From contig JAOTWF010000020.1 of NCBI GenBank assembly GCA_029863005.1, positions 1 to 32,914 on the forward strand: DNA of 32,914 nt. The letters run 5' to 3'. This document shows, in pieces, positions 22,561-30,045 of this stretch. A program made the translations under genes and the position numbers. The notes below the pieces were generated by a model, which was not told the DNA's origin, made no database searches, and worked only from the letters and a program-made list of their open reading frames with translations. Numbering within the stretch: the stretch's first letter is position 1; each line of letters begins with the position of its first letter. Source of the DNA: Gammaproteobacteria bacterium. Lineage in GTDB: Bacteria; Pseudomonadota; Gammaproteobacteria; Acidiferrobacterales; Sulfurifustaceae.

Positions 22561-23675
22561 CGACCCGAGCGCCTTCTCGTATCTTGGTGGCTTGGTTGGT
22601 TTTATGGCAGACACTTAAGTTTTTTCGCCGGCGGCTCCAGGATCCCGACCCGAAACGTGTTCTCATTGCGCATCACCTGTATTTGGGAGATACGTTAACC
22701 ATAACGCCATTACTGGCGAAATTGCGGGAAAAATACCCGTCCGCTGAAATTGTGATGACCGTTCCCAAGGCGATCGCACCGCTGTACGGCAAGAGACCTT
22801 ACGGCATTACACCGGTGCCGTACGACCCGAGTGATTTCGGAACACTTCTGTCTCTGGTAAAGATGTCCGGCTTTGATCTGGCCTTTGTCCCCGGCGATAA
22901 CCGTTTCAGCTGGTTAGCGCGGGCCCTCGGGGCAAAATGGATTGTGGCCTTCGCCGGTGATCGTCCGCCATACAAAAGTTGGCCGGTGGACCAGTTTGTC
23001 TCCTTCCCGGACAAGCCCCAGACGTGGGCCGACATGATTGCCGCGCTGTTGTCCGGAGGCCCGCCGAGGCCGTATCACCGAAGTTCATGGCCAGATCCGG
23101 ATTGTGAGCCGTTCGATTATCCGGCTTCGCCGTACTGCGTCTTGCACGTCGGGGCCAGCACTCCGCTCAAGTACTGGTTTGCCGAAAGATGGCGAATCCT
23201 GGCCGAGCATTTGACCCAGGCCGGTTTTACGGTAGTTTGGAGTGGAGGGCGGAAAGAGCAACACCTGGTCAGTGAGATCGACCGTGATTCGAAATATTCC
23301 AACTATGCCGGAGCCCTCTCGCTTGATCAGCTTTGGCATTTGCTTAATAAAGCGAGTCTTTTGGTTACCCTCGACACTGGCGTGGCACACCTGGGCAGAA
23401 TTGTTGATATTCCCACGGTCGTTTTGTTTGGTCCCGGTTCCGCTGTCTTGTCCGGGGCTGGAGAATTCTGGCGGGACAGCCGTTTTCTTCCCGTCACGAT
23501 CCCCGATTTCCCCTGTCGCGATCAGGACCTTCTTTTTAAAAGGCGGATTCCCTGGATGAAACGTTGTGTGAGAAATATACATGAGTGTCACAACAATCTT
23601 TGCATGGCCGCTATTTCAGTTGATATGGTCAAGGGAGCCATTGACCAACTGCTAATTCGGTCTATACGGACATAA
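22557..23675 (+). CDS. GT9 heptosyltransferase-family glycosyltransferase
   Basis: A 372-residue GT9 protein, the fourth of the window. After a 33-residue extension with one hydrophobic stretch (ILVAWLVLWQTLKFF), the family start VLIAHHLYLGDTLTITPLLA carries the catalytic-base Asp at D45. YCVLHVGASTPLKYWFAERW (about 192-211) is the central phosphate-binding box. LVTLDTGVAHLGRIVDIPTV, then VLFGPGS, is the donor site. The C-terminus has a four-Cys patch (PDFPCRDQ, KRCVRNIHECHNNLC) as in other heptosyltransferases of this kind. The hydrophobic N-terminal extension is unusual and may anchor it. It overlaps the GT4 gene by 4 bp. The donor may be ADP-heptose or another sugar. Confidence 0.87.
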   Translation: MTTRAPSRILVAWLVLWQTLKFFRRRLQDPDPKRVLIAHHLYLGDTLTITPLLAKLREKYPSAEIVMTVPKAIAPLYGKRPYGITPVPYDPSDFGTLLSLVKMSGFDLAFVPGDNRFSWLARALGAKWIVAFAGDRPPYKSWPVDQFVSFPDKPQTWADMIAALLSGGPPRPYHRSSWPDPDCEPFDYPASPYCVLHVGASTPLKYWFAERWRILAEHLTQAGFTVVWSGGRKEQHLVSEIDRDSKYSNYAGALSLDQLWHLLNKASLLVTLDTGVAHLGRIVDIPTVVLFGPGSAVLSGAGEFWRDSRFLPVTIPDFPCRDQDLLFKRRIPWMKRCVRNIHECHNNLCMAAISVDMVKGAIDQLLIRSIRT

Positions 23676-23713
23676 TCGGGTAACCACGCGGTGTATACAG
23701 GGAGTTTGAAGCG

Positions 23714-24271
23714 ATGAACACGAACGAAATTACCCAGCTGGCCCAAGGGCGGAAAGTGCTCGATGTAGGATGTGGCCGGAACAAGTTTCCCGGCTCGGAC
23801 GGCATCGACTATGCCGCGAACAGCGTGGCGGACGTCATGCATGATCTGGATGATTTTCCCTATCCCATCCCGGACGATACCTATGAAGTGATTCTTTGTC
23901 GGAATGTGATTGAGCATGTCCCGGATGTGGTGGGCTTGATGGAGGAGATTCACCGTGTCGGGAAGAATGGTGCCGATGTCATCATCACGACGCCGCATTT
24001 CTCGAGTCTTTATTCGTATCAGGATCCGACCCATGTTCGTCACCTCGCGTACGACTCCATGGAGTATTTCATCGAAAAGACAAAGCATTCGAATTTTTAC
24101 TCCGACAAGCGTTTTCGCATGGTCAAGCGAACAATAGATTTTGGTAAATCCTTCCCGTTCTCGCTTATCGCGCGTGGTTTATTCGCCCTCTCTCACCATA
24201 AATACGAGAAGCATTTCGCTTTCATGTTCCCGGCGAACAGCATTTCATTTCACTTGCAGATTACGAAATAA
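23714..24271 (+). CDS. Small class I SAM methyltransferase
   Basis: A 185-residue Methyltransf_11-type enzyme. GGGAG lies upstream of its ATG. Motif I is KVLDVGCGRNKFPGSDGIDY, followed by DVMHDLDDFPYPIPDDTYEV (post-I/motif II region) and NVIEHVPDVVGLMEEIHRV, the usual E-H-x-x-D neighbourhood. The C-terminal third, with PHFSSLYSYQDPTHVRHLAY, is typical of methyltransferases found in polysaccharide clusters. It probably methylates a sugar or lipid-linked glycan, but the substrate is unknown. It sits between a GT9 gene and the O-antigen ligase-like gene, 21 bp before the latter. Confidence 0.86.
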   Translation: MNTNEITQLAQGRKVLDVGCGRNKFPGSDGIDYAANSVADVMHDLDDFPYPIPDDTYEVILCRNVIEHVPDVVGLMEEIHRVGKNGADVIITTPHFSSLYSYQDPTHVRHLAYDSMEYFIEKTKHSNFYSDKRFRMVKRTIDFGKSFPFSLIARGLFALSHHKYEKHFAFMFPANSISFHLQITK

Positions 24272-24292
24272 ATTTAAGAGGTGACTGTCAGG

Positions 24293-25519
24293 ATGAGCCA
24301 CGTCACATCGGTTAGAGACCTGCGGCAAGATAGTCACCGCGTCGCTTTGCTGCTGTTGGGGGCGGTCTTTCTCTTTGTGCTGCCGATCCCGGGCACGATT
24401 TCCCTCCGCCTGATCTGCTTGTTCGTGGGGGCTGTGCTGGCCGTGCTGCTCGTGCGTCGGGAGGGCATGCCGGATCTGCCTTTGAAGTCGGTCTTTCTCG
24501 CCTGGGCTGTCGTGGCGGGCCTTTCCTTGCTCTATGCCGTCGATCCTGCCTACTCGCTGTCTGAGATCAAGTCCGAAATCGTCTATGCCTTCCTGGCGTT
24601 TTTTCTGTTCTTCACCCAGACGCGGAACGCCCAGGACTGGAACATATGGATTGGTACCATCACGTTCGGCGTCATCGTGTTATCCGTGGCCGCCGTCTGG
24701 CTTTGGGCCACGACCGGGAACGCCATAACGCCGCAATTCATCTATAACGGCGTTGGTGAGTACACCACTTATCTCGTCACCACGTTACCGTTCGTTGTTC
24801 TTTTAATATTTCATTTACCTTTGCGTACCCGTTGGCGATGGATTGTTCGGGGCGCACCGGTCCTGGTGCTGCTTCCCGTCTATTTAACGACGAACCGGAC
24901 CATATGGATCGCGCTAATTGTCATCGCCATTACGCTAACCTTGTTGCTGGCAGGCAGGAGCCGAAGGCCTGCAAGAAGGTTTGCTGGCCTGGTTGTCTTG
25001 GCACTGTTTCTCGCAGCTTCCACCTCGATGTTTTATTCAACGCTTGAACACAGAGTGGCGGTTAGTCAGGATGCCTCCGAAGTCCTCGATCTCACGGTCC
25101 AAAATGATCCACGGCGGTTGTTGTGGACGTTTTCGATAAACGAAATCCTGGCTCATCCATTGTCCGGGGCAGGTTACGGGAAAGTTTCAGTGGAAAAGGT
25201 CTTTTTCAGGTGGCAACAGCAGAGCGTTAACTTATCCCATGCGCATAACACCTTCTTGAACGCGGGGATCCAAATGGGTTTTCCCGGAATAATTGTCATG
25301 GCGTTTATCTTCGCTTCGATCCTTCGCCAGTATTGGCGGCTTTATCAAAGCAACCATCGCGTCGCACAATGGATAGCCGCGTGTGGCATTGCCATGGTGT
25401 TTGGGGTACTCACGCGTAATATGACGGACGATTTCTTCCGGCGGGACTTGGCGCTTCTATTCTGGTCGCTCGTCGGCGCCAGTCTCGGATACGGCCGTCA
25501 GTTTACAGCCAAAAAATGA
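24293..25519 (+). CDS. O-antigen ligase-like / Wzy_C family membrane protein
   Basis: A 408-residue polytopic inner-membrane protein with about 10-12 hydrophobic segments and a large periplasmic loop. The ATG at 24293 is preceded at 9 nt by AAGAGGTGA, a near-perfect ribosome site; the GTG at 24281 lies inside that site and is rejected. The Wzy_C/WaaL signature is the end of the loop: ILAHPLSGAGYGKVSVEKVF, then LSHAHNTFLNAGIQMGFPG with His at 316 and 318. That H-x-H-N-x-[FY]-L box is characteristic of O-antigen ligases. An Arg pair in YLTTNRTIWIALIV also fits. It would transfer undecaprenyl-linked polymer to the completed lipid A-core in the periplasm. A Wzy polymerase or other ligase of the same fold is the main alternative. 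Confidence 0.87.
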   Translation: MSHVTSVRDLRQDSHRVALLLLGAVFLFVLPIPGTISLRLICLFVGAVLAVLLVRREGMPDLPLKSVFLAWAVVAGLSLLYAVDPAYSLSEIKSEIVYAFLAFFLFFTQTRNAQDWNIWIGTITFGVIVLSVAAVWLWATTGNAITPQFIYNGVGEYTTYLVTTLPFVVLLIFHLPLRTRWRWIVRGAPVLVLLPVYLTTNRTIWIALIVIAITLTLLLAGRSRRPARRFAGLVVLALFLAASTSMFYSTLEHRVAVSQDASEVLDLTVQNDPRRLLWTFSINEILAHPLSGAGYGKVSVEKVFFRWQQQSVNLSHAHNTFLNAGIQMGFPGIIVMAFIFASILRQYWRLYQSNHRVAQWIAACGIAMVFGVLTRNMTDDFFRRDLALLFWSLVGASLGYGRQFTAKK

Positions 25520-25562
25520 CTCCTTATTCCGGCCAGATCCATACGGAAATACTCACTCGCTG

Positions 25563-26588
25563 ATGAACACTTTTATTGTCAATTATCGCAACTTCGCGCC
25601 TATTATCGAAGGAATGCAAAGTTGCGGCTATACGGTTCTCGAAAATCTCTGGGAACCGACTGACGCGGATTTGCAAGAATGCGATGGTTATTTGATTTGC
25701 ATGTATAACGCCATCAAGCGTCCTCAACAGCTTTTGAAGCTCAAGGCACAGTTACGCCGGCATAACATTCCGTTGATCACCTGGAACCGCGACGGTCCGT
25801 GGCACAAGGGAGATAAATGGTGGCGCCTCTGGCTGATGAAAAATCTTCCCATCTTCGATGTTTACGCCACCCATACGCTGCAGGACTCATCGAAATTCGC
25901 ACCCCAGGTGATGTATCTCCCGAACGCGGCCTGGACCAGCGTTTACAATCTGGCCGGCAAGACACTACCGGATTTGCGTGACCCCGGAGGTTATCGTTTT
26001 GACGCCAGTTTTTTTGGGAAGCTGGATCCCGTAAAGTACGGAGAAATTCGTCTGCGGGCGGAATTCTTTTCAGAGCTTGAGCGTCGCCTCAATAAGTTGG
26101 GATATCAGTGCTGCTTCAAGCATGTTGATCAGATGCCATATCCCGATCAGGTCGAATTCATCCAGCGCAGTCGTATTAATTTCAATTTCTGGGCAGGTTG
26201 CGATGATGGCGCCGAAAAAAGCTGGGGACTGCCGGAGCGCTGCTACGGGGTACCGGCGTGCGGGGGATTTCTGCTGAGCGATGCGCGAGAACATGCGCGT
26301 GACGATTTCGTGCCTGAGGAGGAGTGGGTTTCATTTGAGTCACTCGACGATTGCACCGAAAAAGTCAGTTTCTACCTTAAGAACTATGACACGGCACGTA
26401 CCATCGCAGAACGTGCCCACGCCAGGGTGATGCGGGAACATACCTACGTTCATCGTGCGGCATCGTTAATCGATGTCGCACGTCGTTGGCGGGCGGCGCG
26501 TGGTATCGAGCGGGCTCCACTCAAGCTTCCCGTGCCGGTGAAGCACGCGCCAGCAGAGATCAGCGTTGGCGCAAAGAAAGTTCGATAA
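25563..26588 (+). CDS. CgeB-like glycosyltransferase (copy 2)
   Basis: A 341-residue paralogue of the protein at 19378-20340. By eye roughly half of aligned positions are identical, with shared blocks ESCGYTV/QSCGYTV, IPLI-x-WNRD-x-PW-x-KG, and AEKSWGLP-x-RCYGVPACGG followed by FLLSD. It has the same CgeB-type C-terminal domain (IAERAHARVMREHTYVHRA) plus a 25-residue Pro/Lys-rich tail that copy 1 lacks. The ribosome site is weak. Its 3' end overlaps the convergent GT2 gene by 29 bp. Two diverged copies flanking the FkbM-to-ligase block suggest each adds a different residue or linkage. Sugar and acceptor are unknown. Confidence 0.82.
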   Translation: MNTFIVNYRNFAPIIEGMQSCGYTVLENLWEPTDADLQECDGYLICMYNAIKRPQQLLKLKAQLRRHNIPLITWNRDGPWHKGDKWWRLWLMKNLPIFDVYATHTLQDSSKFAPQVMYLPNAAWTSVYNLAGKTLPDLRDPGGYRFDASFFGKLDPVKYGEIRLRAEFFSELERRLNKLGYQCCFKHVDQMPYPDQVEFIQRSRINFNFWAGCDDGAEKSWGLPERCYGVPACGGFLLSDAREHARDDFVPEEEWVSFESLDDCTEKVSFYLKNYDTARTIAERAHARVMREHTYVHRAASLIDVARRWRAARGIERAPLKLPVPVKHAPAEISVGAKKVR

Positions 26589-27354
26589 GCTTTGCGTACT
26601 TGCAGTAACTGTTGAAACAGCCGATGGAGATATGCACCAGCCCCGGGATGCCGTCGAGAAAGCCCAGTCGTAAGAAATAATATTTAATGAAACGAAACAC
26701 CGGGCTCAAAACCATTTTGAACGGATTGGCGCGCCGGCCGGCGCGGTAGAGCTCCTCGGCCTGCAGGGTGGTATAACGGTTCTGCTTGGCCAGGTAATCA
26801 TCAATGCCCTGTTCCGATTCGTGCAGCAGGTCGCCCATCAGCGTGATGATCTTGCCGTCCGTCTCGAGCTTCTCGTGCACCGGGTCGACGCTCCAGTGCG
26901 CGTGCTCGCGGTGATACAACCGCAGGCTCCAGTCGGGATAACCCTCGCCGTGGCGCAGCCACCGCCCCATGAAGCGGTTGCAGCGCGCCATGCGGCAGAC
27001 CTCAAAGCGCGGTGACTTGAGCGCCACCTGGATGCTGTGCCGCAGTTCTTCGCTCACGCGCTCGTCCGCATCGAGCGACAACACCCAGTCGTACTTCGCC
27101 TGGCGCGCGGCGAATTCCTTCTGCCGGCCGTAACCCAGCCATTCCTGGTGAATCACGCGCGCGCCGAAGCGCTGCGCGATCGCGAGCGTGGCATCGGTGC
27201 TGCCGGAGTCGACAATCAGGATTTCATCGGCAAAAGAGACGCTTTGCAGGCACGGTTCGATCTGGGAGGCCGCATCGCGGGTGATGATGACAGCGGATAA
27301 AGGAAGCCCCGCTAGCGGCGCTTGCTCGTCTTGCCTTATTAATGGTTCTGCCAC
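26560..27354 (-). CDS. GT2 glycosyltransferase, WaaE/KdtX-like
   Basis: A 264-residue inverting GT-A enzyme. LSAVIITRDAASQIEPCLQS (19-38), then ADEILIVDSGSTDATLAIA (42-60), and the metal-binding DxD in VLSLDADER (D95, D97) are the WaaE/KdtX-type landmarks. PDWSLRLYHREHAHWSVDPV, then HEKLE, and the closing FIKYYFLRLGFLDGIPGLVH also match that group, whose members add glucose to inner-core heptose I. The start is GTG at 27354, since no ATG occurs before the conserved core; no clear ribosome site is seen. It reads against its neighbours, head-to-head with waaC (27 bp between starts) and overlapping the CgeB-like gene tail-to-tail. Confidence 0.9.
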   Translation of the reverse strand: MAEPLIRQDEQAPLAGLPLSAVIITRDAASQIEPCLQSVSFADEILIVDSGSTDATLAIAQRFGARVIHQEWLGYGRQKEFAARQAKYDWVLSLDADERVSEELRHSIQVALKSPRFEVCRMARCNRFMGRWLRHGEGYPDWSLRLYHREHAHWSVDPVHEKLETDGKIITLMGDLLHESEQGIDDYLAKQNRYTTLQAEELYRAGRRANPFKMVLSPVFRFIKYYFLRLGFLDGIPGLVHISIGCFNSYCKYAKLIELSLRQR

Positions 27355-27381
27355 GGCGCTATTCTATGCGAAAATCTTCGC

Positions 27382-28350
27382 GTGCGTTTATTGATAATAA
27401 AAACCTCTTCCCTCGGCGACGTGATCCACAATCTGCCCGTGATCTCCGATATCGTTGCCCAAATGCCTGATGCCGAGATCGACTGGGTGGTGGAAGAGAG
27501 CTTTGCCGAAATTCCCAAGATGCACCCGCGGGTGCGCCGGGTGATTCCCGTGTGCCTGCGGCGCTGGCGCCGCCGGATACTGAACCCGGACTCGTGGCGC
27601 GATCTCTCGCGTTTTCGTCACGAACTCAAATCCGAAACCTACGACGAGATTCTCGACACCCAGGGACTGATGAAAAGCGCCTGGCTGGCGCGCCAGGCGC
27701 GCGGCCCCACCTGCGGGCAGGATCGGGCCAGCGCGCGTGAACCGCTCGCGGCGTTTTTTTACCACCGGCGCTTTTCCGTGGCACGCGGCCAGCACGCCAT
27801 CGCGCGCAACCGCGATCTCGTCGCGCAGGCGCTGGGATACGCCATGCCAAAAAGTCCACCGGATTACGGCATTCAGGCACCGGAGACGAAGTTCTCTTTT
27901 ACTGTCCCCCATAAATTTATCCTTGCCCTGCACGCCACCAGCCGCGAAGCCAAGCGCTGGCCGACGGAGCACTGGGCGACGCTCGGTCAGGTGCTGGAAA
28001 GCCGTGGACTCAAATTGCTCCTGCCGTGGGGCAGCCAGGGGGAAAAGTGGCATGCCCGGACCATTGCAAAATATTTGGAAAACGCCACCGTGCTTCCGCA
28101 ACTCAATCTGCGCGAACTCGCCGCGCTCATGGGCCGCGCGCAGGCGATCGTGGGCGTGGACACGGGCCTCGTGCATCTTGCGGCCGCGCTCGACCGCCCG
28201 ACGGTGGCCATTTACACCGATTCATCACCGGCGCTGACCGGCGTGGTCGCGGGCAAGGCCGGACATGTTTGCAACCTTGGCGATGTCGGGCACGCGCCCG
28301 AGACCGTGGCCGTTACGCATGCGCTCGCCAGGCTGGGTGTGTGGGCATGA
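27382..28350 (+). CDS. waaC: ADP-heptose:LPS heptosyltransferase I
   Basis: A 322-residue GT9 enzyme that adds the first heptose to Kdo. The start MRLLIIKTSSLGDVIHNLPV carries catalytic Asp D13, as in characterised WaaC, and IDWVVEESFAEIPKMHPRV is the WaaC-specific D-W-V-V-E-E box. LHATSREAKRWPTEHWATLG and IVGVDTGLVHLAAALDRPTV, then AIYTDSSP, are the remaining landmarks. The start is a GTG at 27382 without a strong ribosome site. It overlaps waaA by 4 bp (ATGA), so Kdo transfer and first heptose transfer are coupled. Typical length; high confidence. Confidence 0.96.
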   Translation: MRLLIIKTSSLGDVIHNLPVISDIVAQMPDAEIDWVVEESFAEIPKMHPRVRRVIPVCLRRWRRRILNPDSWRDLSRFRHELKSETYDEILDTQGLMKSAWLARQARGPTCGQDRASAREPLAAFFYHRRFSVARGQHAIARNRDLVAQALGYAMPKSPPDYGIQAPETKFSFTVPHKFILALHATSREAKRWPTEHWATLGQVLESRGLKLLLPWGSQGEKWHARTIAKYLENATVLPQLNLRELAALMGRAQAIVGVDTGLVHLAAALDRPTVAIYTDSSPALTGVVAGKAGHVCNLGDVGHAPETVAVTHALARLGVWA

Positions 28351-29621
28351 GCCGCCTCGTTTACATCTGGTTCCTGCGGCTGCTGCTGCCGGTGGTCTTT
28401 TTGCGTCTCGCGTGGCGCGGGTTGCGCAACCCGGATTACTGGCGACGCATCCCGGAGCGCTTTGGCTTCATCGAGCCGCTGCTCACGCCGCGCGTCATCT
28501 GGATCCACGCGGTCTCGGTCGGCGAGGCGCGCGCCACGGCGCCGCTGGTGCATGAATTGAATGCACGCTACCCCGACCACGCGCTGCTGATCACTACCAT
28601 GACACCGACCGGTTCGGCGCAAGTGCGCGAGCTGTTCGCCGGCCGGGCGACGCACTGCTACGCCCCCTACGACTACCCCTCGGCGATCACGCGCTTTCTC
28701 GACCGCACCCAACCGTTGCTGGCGATCATCATGGAAACCGAGCTGTGGCCGAACATCTTCCACTTGTGCCGCGCGCGCGGGATTCCGTTGTTTGTCACCA
28801 ACGTGCGCATGTCGGAATCCTCGATGCGCAAGTACCAGCGTTACCCCGGTCTGGCACGCGCCACACTGCAACAGGTGACCCGTTTTGCGGCGCAGTCGGC
28901 GGCGGACGCGCAGCGCCTGCTCGCCCTGGGGGCGGCGCCGGAAACCGTAGAGGTCACCGGCAGCATCAAGTTCGAGCTGAACATTGGTGCCAGCCTGCGC
29001 GAATCGGCCGAGGTGCTGCGCCTCTCTTGGGGCGGGCAGGACCGGCCGGTGTGGCTCGCGGCCAGCACGCACGAGAGCGAGGAAGAGGCGGTGCTCTCCG
29101 CACTCGCGGTGCTCAAGACGCAACCGCGCTTCGCCAACATGCTGCTGGTGCTGGTGCCGCGCCACCCGGAGCGCTTCGCCGCCGTGGCCCGGTTGTGCAA
29201 AAAGAAGCATCGCATCGCGCTGCGCAGCGAAACCCCCGGCGCGCTCGATCCAAAGGTGGAAATCCTGGTGGGCGACACCATGGGCGAGTTGCAACTCTTC
29301 TTTGCCGCCGCCGATTGTGCCTTCATCGGCGGCAGCCTGGTGCCGAAAGGGGGGCATAACCTGCTCGAGGCCTCCGCCGTGGGCAAGCCGGTGGTGTTCG
29401 GCCCGCACATGTTCAATTTCCAGGAAATCAGCCAGATGACGCTCGAGCGCGACGCCGGCGTGCAGATACATTCTGCGGATCAGCTCGCGCCCGCCGTGTC
29501 GGATTTCCTGGGCAACGCCAACCGTCGCGACAGCGCCGGGGAGGCCGGGCGCAAGATGGTGGAGGAAAACCGCGGCGCGCTTAACGCCAACATGCGCCTG
29601 ATCGAACAAGTGCTGAAATAG
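28347..29621 (+). CDS. waaA: 3-deoxy-D-manno-octulosonic acid (Kdo) transferase
   Basis: A 424-residue GT30 enzyme that adds Kdo from CMP-Kdo to the lipid IVA precursor at the inner membrane. The N-terminal membrane anchor is YIWFLRLLLPVVFLRLAWRG (residues 6-25). The WIHAVSVGEARATAPLV segment places the catalytic Glu at position 60, as in characterised WaaA. Further landmarks are METELWPNIFHLCRARGIPL and VTGSIKFE, the donor-site region WLAASTHESEEE, and GGSLVPKGGHNLLEASAVGK. The start is the ATG at 28347, overlapping the waaC stop; a longer open frame upstream is only the waaC gene read out of frame. It converges on the NTF2-like gene with 7 bp between the stops. Confidence 0.97.
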   Translation: MSRLVYIWFLRLLLPVVFLRLAWRGLRNPDYWRRIPERFGFIEPLLTPRVIWIHAVSVGEARATAPLVHELNARYPDHALLITTMTPTGSAQVRELFAGRATHCYAPYDYPSAITRFLDRTQPLLAIIMETELWPNIFHLCRARGIPLFVTNVRMSESSMRKYQRYPGLARATLQQVTRFAAQSAADAQRLLALGAAPETVEVTGSIKFELNIGASLRESAEVLRLSWGGQDRPVWLAASTHESEEEAVLSALAVLKTQPRFANMLLVLVPRHPERFAAVARLCKKKHRIALRSETPGALDPKVEILVGDTMGELQLFFAAADCAFIGGSLVPKGGHNLLEASAVGKPVVFGPHMFNFQEISQMTLERDAGVQIHSADQLAPAVSDFLGNANRRDSAGEAGRKMVEENRGALNANMRLIEQVLK

Positions 29622-29628
29622 CGCCGCC

Positions 29629-30045
29629 TCAGTGCAGTGTCGGCGAGTCGTTCTTCGGTGGCGGCGGCGCCGGCGAGGCGTGGTGCAGCACCATGCGCCA
29701 GCCCGACTCGGTGAGGTGGTAAACGTTGGTCGTATGCATCGGCGTGCCCGCCGGGTCGTTGCCGGCGCGGATATGCTCCTCCACGACATGGATCGCGAAA
29801 GATTCGTCCTGCCCGCGCGAGCGGCCATTGATCATGATCTGAACTTCCGGTGAGTGACGGAAAATCTCCTCCCACGAGTCGCGCACCGCGGTGCGCCCGA
29901 TCAGGATCTGGCCGAGCGGATGAATGCAGCTGATGTTTTCATCCGCGGCCCAGACTTCCATCATGGCGTTCACGTCGCGCTTGATGAACGCGGCGTAGAA
30001 AGCGGCCTCGGCCTCCTGCGGGGTGTCGTACCGTTTTTCGCTCAT
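29629..30045 (-). CDS. NTF2-like / SnoaL-family protein
   Basis: A 138-residue soluble protein of the NTF2-like fold (SnoaL_3/DUF4440 type). The opening AEAAFYAAFIKRDVNAMMEV, then WAADENISCIHPLGQ, the G-R-x-A-V-R-D-S-W-EE-I-F stretch and NVYHLTESGWRMVLHHASPA are typical. Members are mostly uncharacterised; some bind small hydrophobic ligands or act as isomerases. It is the last gene of the pcm-rhodanese-tolC operon, overlapping tolC by ATGA. The Pro-rich tail (APPPPKNDSP) is variable in the family. No specific function is assigned. Confidence 0.9.
   Translation of the reverse strand: MSEKRYDTPQEAEAAFYAAFIKRDVNAMMEVWAADENISCIHPLGQILIGRTAVRDSWEEIFRHSPEVQIMINGRSRGQDESFAIHVVEEHIRAGNDPAGTPMHTTNVYHLTESGWRMVLHHASPAPPPPKNDSPTLH

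Noticed and set aside
28026-28346. 107-codon N-terminal extension of waaA
   Set aside because: It is the waaC gene read out of frame; the ATG at 28347 begins the known WaaA N-terminus.
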